Source: an uncultured Veillonella sp. (GTDB taxonomy: Bacteria > Bacillota > Negativicutes > Veillonellales > Veillonellaceae). From it: 40,408 bases of DNA. Below, in pieces: positions 37,625 through 40,408 of the stretch; the first letter of the stretch is position 1; every line of letters starts with the position of its first letter. A program made the translations under genes and the position numbers. Where the stretch lies: contig CAKPSA010000003.1 in NCBI GenBank assembly GCA_934183145.1, forward strand, positions 1 through 40,408, given 5' to 3'. The notes under the pieces were generated by a model. The model saw only the letters and a list, made by a program, of their open reading frames with translations, ran no database searches and was not told where the DNA came from.

Positions 37625-37666
37625 ACACATTTGTGTAGTATGTTTCATACCTACTATATTTAGTAG
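37625..37666 (-). promoter_or_regulatory. Three tandem hairpins in the leader of the PC4-like gene
   Basis: Three perfect small inverted repeats lie back to back: ACAC/GTGT (37625-37636), GTATG/CATAC (37638-37650) and CTACTA/TAGTAG (37651-37666), with loops of 3-4 nt. They fill most of the expected 5' untranslated region, ending 8 bp before the ribosome site. Confidence 0.6.
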
Positions 37667-37690
37667 TTCAATTTTTTTAGGATACGATAT

Positions 37691-37719
37691 ATTTTAAACT
37701 AAATATCGGACTTTTACAA
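37691..37719 (-). promoter_or_regulatory. Promoter of the PC4-like gene
   Basis: TTGTAA (37714-37719) and TAAAAT (37691-37696) are 17 bp apart on the minus strand. The -35 box abuts the stop codon of the upstream gene. Confidence 0.55.
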
Positions 37720-39159
37720 TTAGTTTTTATAATCGCTATAATCTTCAATATCAATAGATGTTGTAGGAGGCATAACTTGAGCACCTAACTCATCTACCGT
37801 AGATTTCCAATTTGTAGTTGCTTCTGCAACAGCCTTGATATAAGCTTCATCAGCAGCTTGCACAGATGAAATTAATTGGGCTTCGTTGTTAACATCTAAA
37901 ACGCGTCGACGTACACTGCTAAGCATATAGCCAAAAGACTCATCTGTTTGAACGAGCATAGAGATTTCTTGGATCAATGTTTGACCAATAGTACTACAGA
38001 AGTATGCATACCACATATAGGCTAATTCAGCATCAGGGAACATCCAGTAAATATCATCAGTTGGTGCTTCTGTAGTAATATCTACATCTACATGATCCGC
38101 ATGACGTTTAAATGTGAGGAAATAAGCGCCACTTTCTAAAAGAGCATTACGTCCTAATTCAGAAACACGGCTGTCGATACAGTAAATACCATCTTGACCT
38201 AAGGCTACATCAGTTTGACCGCCTGGTAACAAAATAGAGCGTAAGGACAAGCCATAATTTAATACTGTGAATACTGGCAATTGAGCAAACACACCATGAG
38301 GTAATGGAATATAATTAATCATTTTCCATTCCTCCCCTACGCGTTCACGCAAGCCAACACGCATCTTTTTAACATCGTACTTACCATATACAATTTCGTA
38401 AGCCCCTAATGGAGTCCATTCACGAATGGCTTCCACACGCTTTTGATTCAAGAAGAATTGCAACGCCATATTATTTAAGCCCAATTGATTTTGTGCCATT
38501 GTTGCAGGTAAGAATAATTGTGCAGTCCCTTCTGGAACAAGATTATGTAGTCCATTTGCCACTTCTTCCACAATATCTTCAGAAGATTGGAACATGCCAA
38601 CCGTACCTGTAAAGATATGATCAAAATAGCTACGATGAGGCCATTGATTAATAATTTGAGCCATCGGATACAAACGTGTCAAAATGCTATAGCACACTGG
38701 AGATGCCGTATAAAGCACAACTTTTTTATCTTCATAGGATTGAAGTATCTCTTCAATCATGCCTGCATATTCTTCTACATACGCATATAGAACAAGTTCC
38801 CCTGTTTTACTATGAGCTTCGATGCTTTCACGGACAGGAGTTTCCCAAATTATGCCTACATCGAGTCCCTCTAAAATACCTGTATCACTAATGAAGTCAA
38901 ATAATTCCACTCTAAAAGATGGACCATATAGAGCTTGGAATGTATTCAAATCATATGGAACAGGACCAAAAGACTCTACTGTAGATTTTTCTGCTAATGC
39001 ATATAAATCATCTGCCGTTACGCCCCACTCACGGGAGCTAGCATTACTAGAAATCAATTGATCTAGTACTTTAAAACGCATTAACTCATTTACAATATCA
39101 ATTCCCTCAATGCCATGAGTAGCACAAAGGGCAATAAATTCTTCGTTATTTACTTTCAT
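37720..39159 (-). CDS. Unrecognised 479-aa protein, possibly a degenerate N6-methyltransferase-like protein
   Basis: I do not recognise this soluble protein with confidence; there is no signal peptide or membrane helix. Its middle (about 100-300) alternates strands and helices like a Rossmann methyltransferase: KKVVLYTASPVCYSILTRLY, then YFDHIFTGTVGMF where an N6-adenine methylase would have a D/N-PP-Y motif, then GLHNLVPEGTAQLFLPATM, like the 'pGG-x-x-x-xLP' strand of HsdM-type enzymes. The C-terminal part (PDAELAYMWYAYFCSTIGQ ... NNEAQLISSVQAADEAYI) faintly resembles a target-recognition domain. The ATG at 39159 has AAAGG 6 nt upstream and sits 1 nt after the nth stop, so it is coupled to nth. 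The catalytic motif is missing, so it may be a binding protein or misassigned. Confidence 0.6.
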   Translation of the reverse strand: MKVNNEEFIALCATHGIEGIDIVNELMRFKVLDQLISSNASSREWGVTADDLYALAEKSTVESFGPVPYDLNTFQALYGPSFRVELFDFISDTGILEGLDVGIIWETPVRESIEAHSKTGELVLYAYVEEYAGMIEEILQSYEDKKVVLYTASPVCYSILTRLYPMAQIINQWPHRSYFDHIFTGTVGMFQSSEDIVEEVANGLHNLVPEGTAQLFLPATMAQNQLGLNNMALQFFLNQKRVEAIREWTPLGAYEIVYGKYDVKKMRVGLRERVGEEWKMINYIPLPHGVFAQLPVFTVLNYGLSLRSILLPGGQTDVALGQDGIYCIDSRVSELGRNALLESGAYFLTFKRHADHVDVDITTEAPTDDIYWMFPDAELAYMWYAYFCSTIGQTLIQEISMLVQTDESFGYMLSSVRRRVLDVNNEAQLISSVQAADEAYIKAVAEATTNWKSTVDELGAQVMPPTTSIDIEDYSDYKN

Positions 39160-39160
39160 A

Positions 39161-39796
39161 TTAAACCTTTCCCGCCGAAGGGCATACATGATTTAAAAAA
39201 CATTCTTCACATAAAGGCTTACGAGCCTTACATAATTTACGGCCATGGTAAATTAACCAGTGATGGGCTGCAGCCCAATCCTCTTTAGGGATAGCCTTTT
39301 GCAATTTCTTCTCCATCTCTTCTGGAGTTTTTGCAATCCCTAGTTTTAATCGATTTGCTACGCGGAATACATGGGTATCTACTGCAATAGCGGGCGTGCC
39401 AAATAATACAGACACTACCACATTAGCCGTTTTACGACCCACACCAGGTAATTCTACAAGTTGATCAAATTCACGCGGTACCTCACCATGATATTGTTCT
39501 ACCAAAATTTGGCAGGTAGCAATTAAGTTTTTTGCTTTAGACTTATAAAGACCGCAATCTTTAATAAGAGTTTCTAGTTTTGTAACCCCTATTTCAAGCA
39601 TTTTAGCAGGATGATTTAATTCAGGGAACAATCGTTTAGTAACGATATTAACCCGCTCATCCGTACATTGTGCAGATAACACAACGGCTACTAATAATTC
39701 AAATTCATTTGTATACTCAAGGGCAGGTTTTGCATCAAAATAATGCTCTTGCAGTAATTTCAATTGCTCTGCCTTTATCGCTTTTGTTACACGCAT
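39161..39796 (-). CDS. nth: Endonuclease III
   Basis: A 211-aa bifunctional DNA glycosylase/AP lyase that removes oxidised pyrimidines. The HhH motif and catalytic Lys are in LPGVGRKTANVVVS, the catalytic Asp in AIAVDTHVFRV, and the 4Fe-4S ligands in CKARKPLCEECFLNHVC (C-x6-C-x2-C-x5-C). The ATG at 39796 has AAGGAG 6 nt upstream; an ATG 19 codons earlier lies in the promoter region. It is divergent from the DUF896 gene and coupled to the next minus-strand gene. Confidence 0.97.
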   Translation of the reverse strand: MRVTKAIKAEQLKLLQEHYFDAKPALEYTNEFELLVAVVLSAQCTDERVNIVTKRLFPELNHPAKMLEIGVTKLETLIKDCGLYKSKAKNLIATCQILVEQYHGEVPREFDQLVELPGVGRKTANVVVSVLFGTPAIAVDTHVFRVANRLKLGIAKTPEEMEKKLQKAIPKEDWAAAHHWLIYHGRKLCKARKPLCEECFLNHVCPSAGKV

Positions 39797-39872
39797 ACAG
39801 CTCTCCTTTCTCACCTGTGAAAGTACAGATGCGTACAACTTATATCTTACCATACGTATTCATTAAGTTCTA

Positions 39873-39881
39873 TGTTATAAT
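39873..39881 (+). promoter_or_regulatory. Extended -10 promoter of the DUF896 gene
   Basis: TGTTATAAT on the plus strand is a perfect extended -10 element (TGnTATAAT), 38 bp before the start codon. A good -35 box is not seen, as is usual for this promoter class. The nth promoter must lie in the same 120-bp divergent gap, but I could not fix it. Confidence 0.6.
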
Positions 39882-39919
39882 AAATCAAGCTATTCTAATA
39901 TGGAATACAGGAGGTCAAT

Positions 39920-40189
39920 ATGAGTAATATTAATGATACATTAAAACGTATAAATGAATTAGCAGCAAAGAAAAAATCTGGACAACAACTCACACCAGAG
40001 GAATTGGCAGAAAAAAAAGAACTCTACGAAATTTATCTAGGATTTATTAAGGGTCAAATTACAGATACATTAGACCGCGTTGAATTCGTGGATCCTGAAA
40101 CGGGTGAACGAACTGCGCCTAAACGAGCTCTAGAAAATTTGGCTAAAGAAGCTGACCAAGATATTAAAGAACATAAAGATATTCACTAA
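39920..40189 (+). CDS. DUF896 (YnzC-like) small protein
   Basis: An 89-aa hydrophilic protein of the DUF896/YnzC family. It shows RINELAAKKKSGQQLTPEE, EKKELYEIYLGFIKGQI and VEFVDPETG, which form the usual two-helix hairpin. The family is cytoplasmic and its function is not established. AGGAGG lies 5 nt before the ATG. It is the only complete plus-strand gene in the window. Confidence 0.9.
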   Translation: MSNINDTLKRINELAAKKKSGQQLTPEELAEKKELYEIYLGFIKGQITDTLDRVEFVDPETGERTAPKRALENLAKEADQDIKEHKDIH

Positions 40190-40214
40190 TATATAAAGAT
40201 ATACATTAATATAT

Positions 40215-40260
40215 AAAGCGTACGCATAAATGATACATCAATTATGCGTACGCTTTTCTA
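40215..40260 (+). terminator. Terminator of the DUF896 gene
   Basis: A perfect 15-bp stem (40215-40229 with 40242-40256, core GCGTACGCATAA/TTATGCGTACGC) is followed by T-rich sequence on the plus strand. It lies 25 bp past the stop. Confidence 0.85.
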
Positions 40261-40265
40261 TTAAC

Positions 40266-40300
40266 CACAAAAAGTCCGCTTGCTATATCAAGCGGACTTT
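40266..40300 (-). terminator. Terminator of the right-edge minus-strand gene
   Basis: A perfect 12-bp stem (AAAGTCCGCTTG at 40271-40282 with CAAGCGGACTTT at 40289-40300) has a 6-nt loop and runs into TTTTTGTGG on the minus strand. It lies 21 bp past the stop of the partial gene. Confidence 0.85.
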
Positions 40301-40321
40301 AGTATTAGTAAAACTTGTGTA

Positions 40322-40408
40322 TTATAATTTGCCAAGACGTTTCATAGCGTTATAGATTTTTTCAGCCAGACCTGTCATTTGGAATTTAGGAATACCGCAT
40401 GCTGCAAC
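40322..40408 (-). CDS. C-terminal end of an unidentified protein (partial)
   Basis: A minus-strand frame enters from the right edge and ends at 40322-40324, giving 28 residues that end MTGLAEKIYNAMKRLGKL. The piece is too short to name the family. The well-placed minus-strand terminator just after it supports a real gene end. Confidence 0.6.
   Translation of the reverse strand, partial: VAACGIPKFQMTGLAEKIYNAMKRLGKL

Overview
The window looks like chromosomal core sequence from a low-GC Firmicute of the Negativicutes, most likely a Veillonella. I infer this from AGGAGG-type ribosome sites, the Firmicute gene orders cggR-gap-pgk-tpi-gpmI-eno and rpmE/prfA/prmC/ywlC/ywlE/rpiB/glyA/upp, and envelope functions that suit a diderm (a MacAB-type exporter and a type IV pilus-like machine). 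The genus is a recognition call, not a computed one. Almost everything is on the minus strand. The plus strand carries only a partial gene tail at the left edge and one small DUF896 gene near the right edge. I saw no rRNA, tRNA, IS element, CRISPR array or prophage, and no gene-free gap above 300 bases.

Left to right: (1) 342-9223, a minus-strand run of hotdog thioesterase, pheS, pheT, a long U32-family protein and mutS2. (2) 9449-12470, a three-gene MacA/ATPase/MacB-like export operon with a good promoter and a palindrome at its start site. (3) 12641-14450, a divergent shikimate-kinase-like gene whose basic tail runs 89 bp into pfkA. (4) 14579-22642, a compact type IV pilus/competence-type cluster: PilB, PilT, PilC, major pilin, prepilin peptidase, four pilin-like proteins and PilM/N/O-like proteins, with several long out-of-frame gene overlaps. 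(5) 22830-29825, the lower-glycolysis/gluconeogenesis operon under CggR, with a clear two-repeat operator downstream of its promoter. (6) 30034-37260, the upp, glyA, rpiB, arginine-phosphatase-like, tsaC, prmC, prfA, YqhQ-like and rpmE block. (7) 37340-39796, nth, an unrecognised 479-aa protein and a small PC4/YdbC-like nucleic-acid-binding protein behind a hairpin-packed leader. (8) 39920-40408, the DUF896 gene and the tail of an unidentified minus-strand gene.

For many genes the first in-frame start codon is not the best one. Starts were reset to codons preceded by a Shine-Dalgarno at 5-10 nt, which usually turns an apparent overlap into tight coupling. The points most worth following up are the 479-aa protein between nth and the PC4-like gene (possibly a catalytically dead relative of N6-adenine methyltransferases), the shikimate-kinase-like protein lacking key shikimate-binding residues, the unusually built pilus cluster, the GAPDH with a GapB-like cofactor pocket under CggR control, and palindromes placed exactly at two strong promoters.
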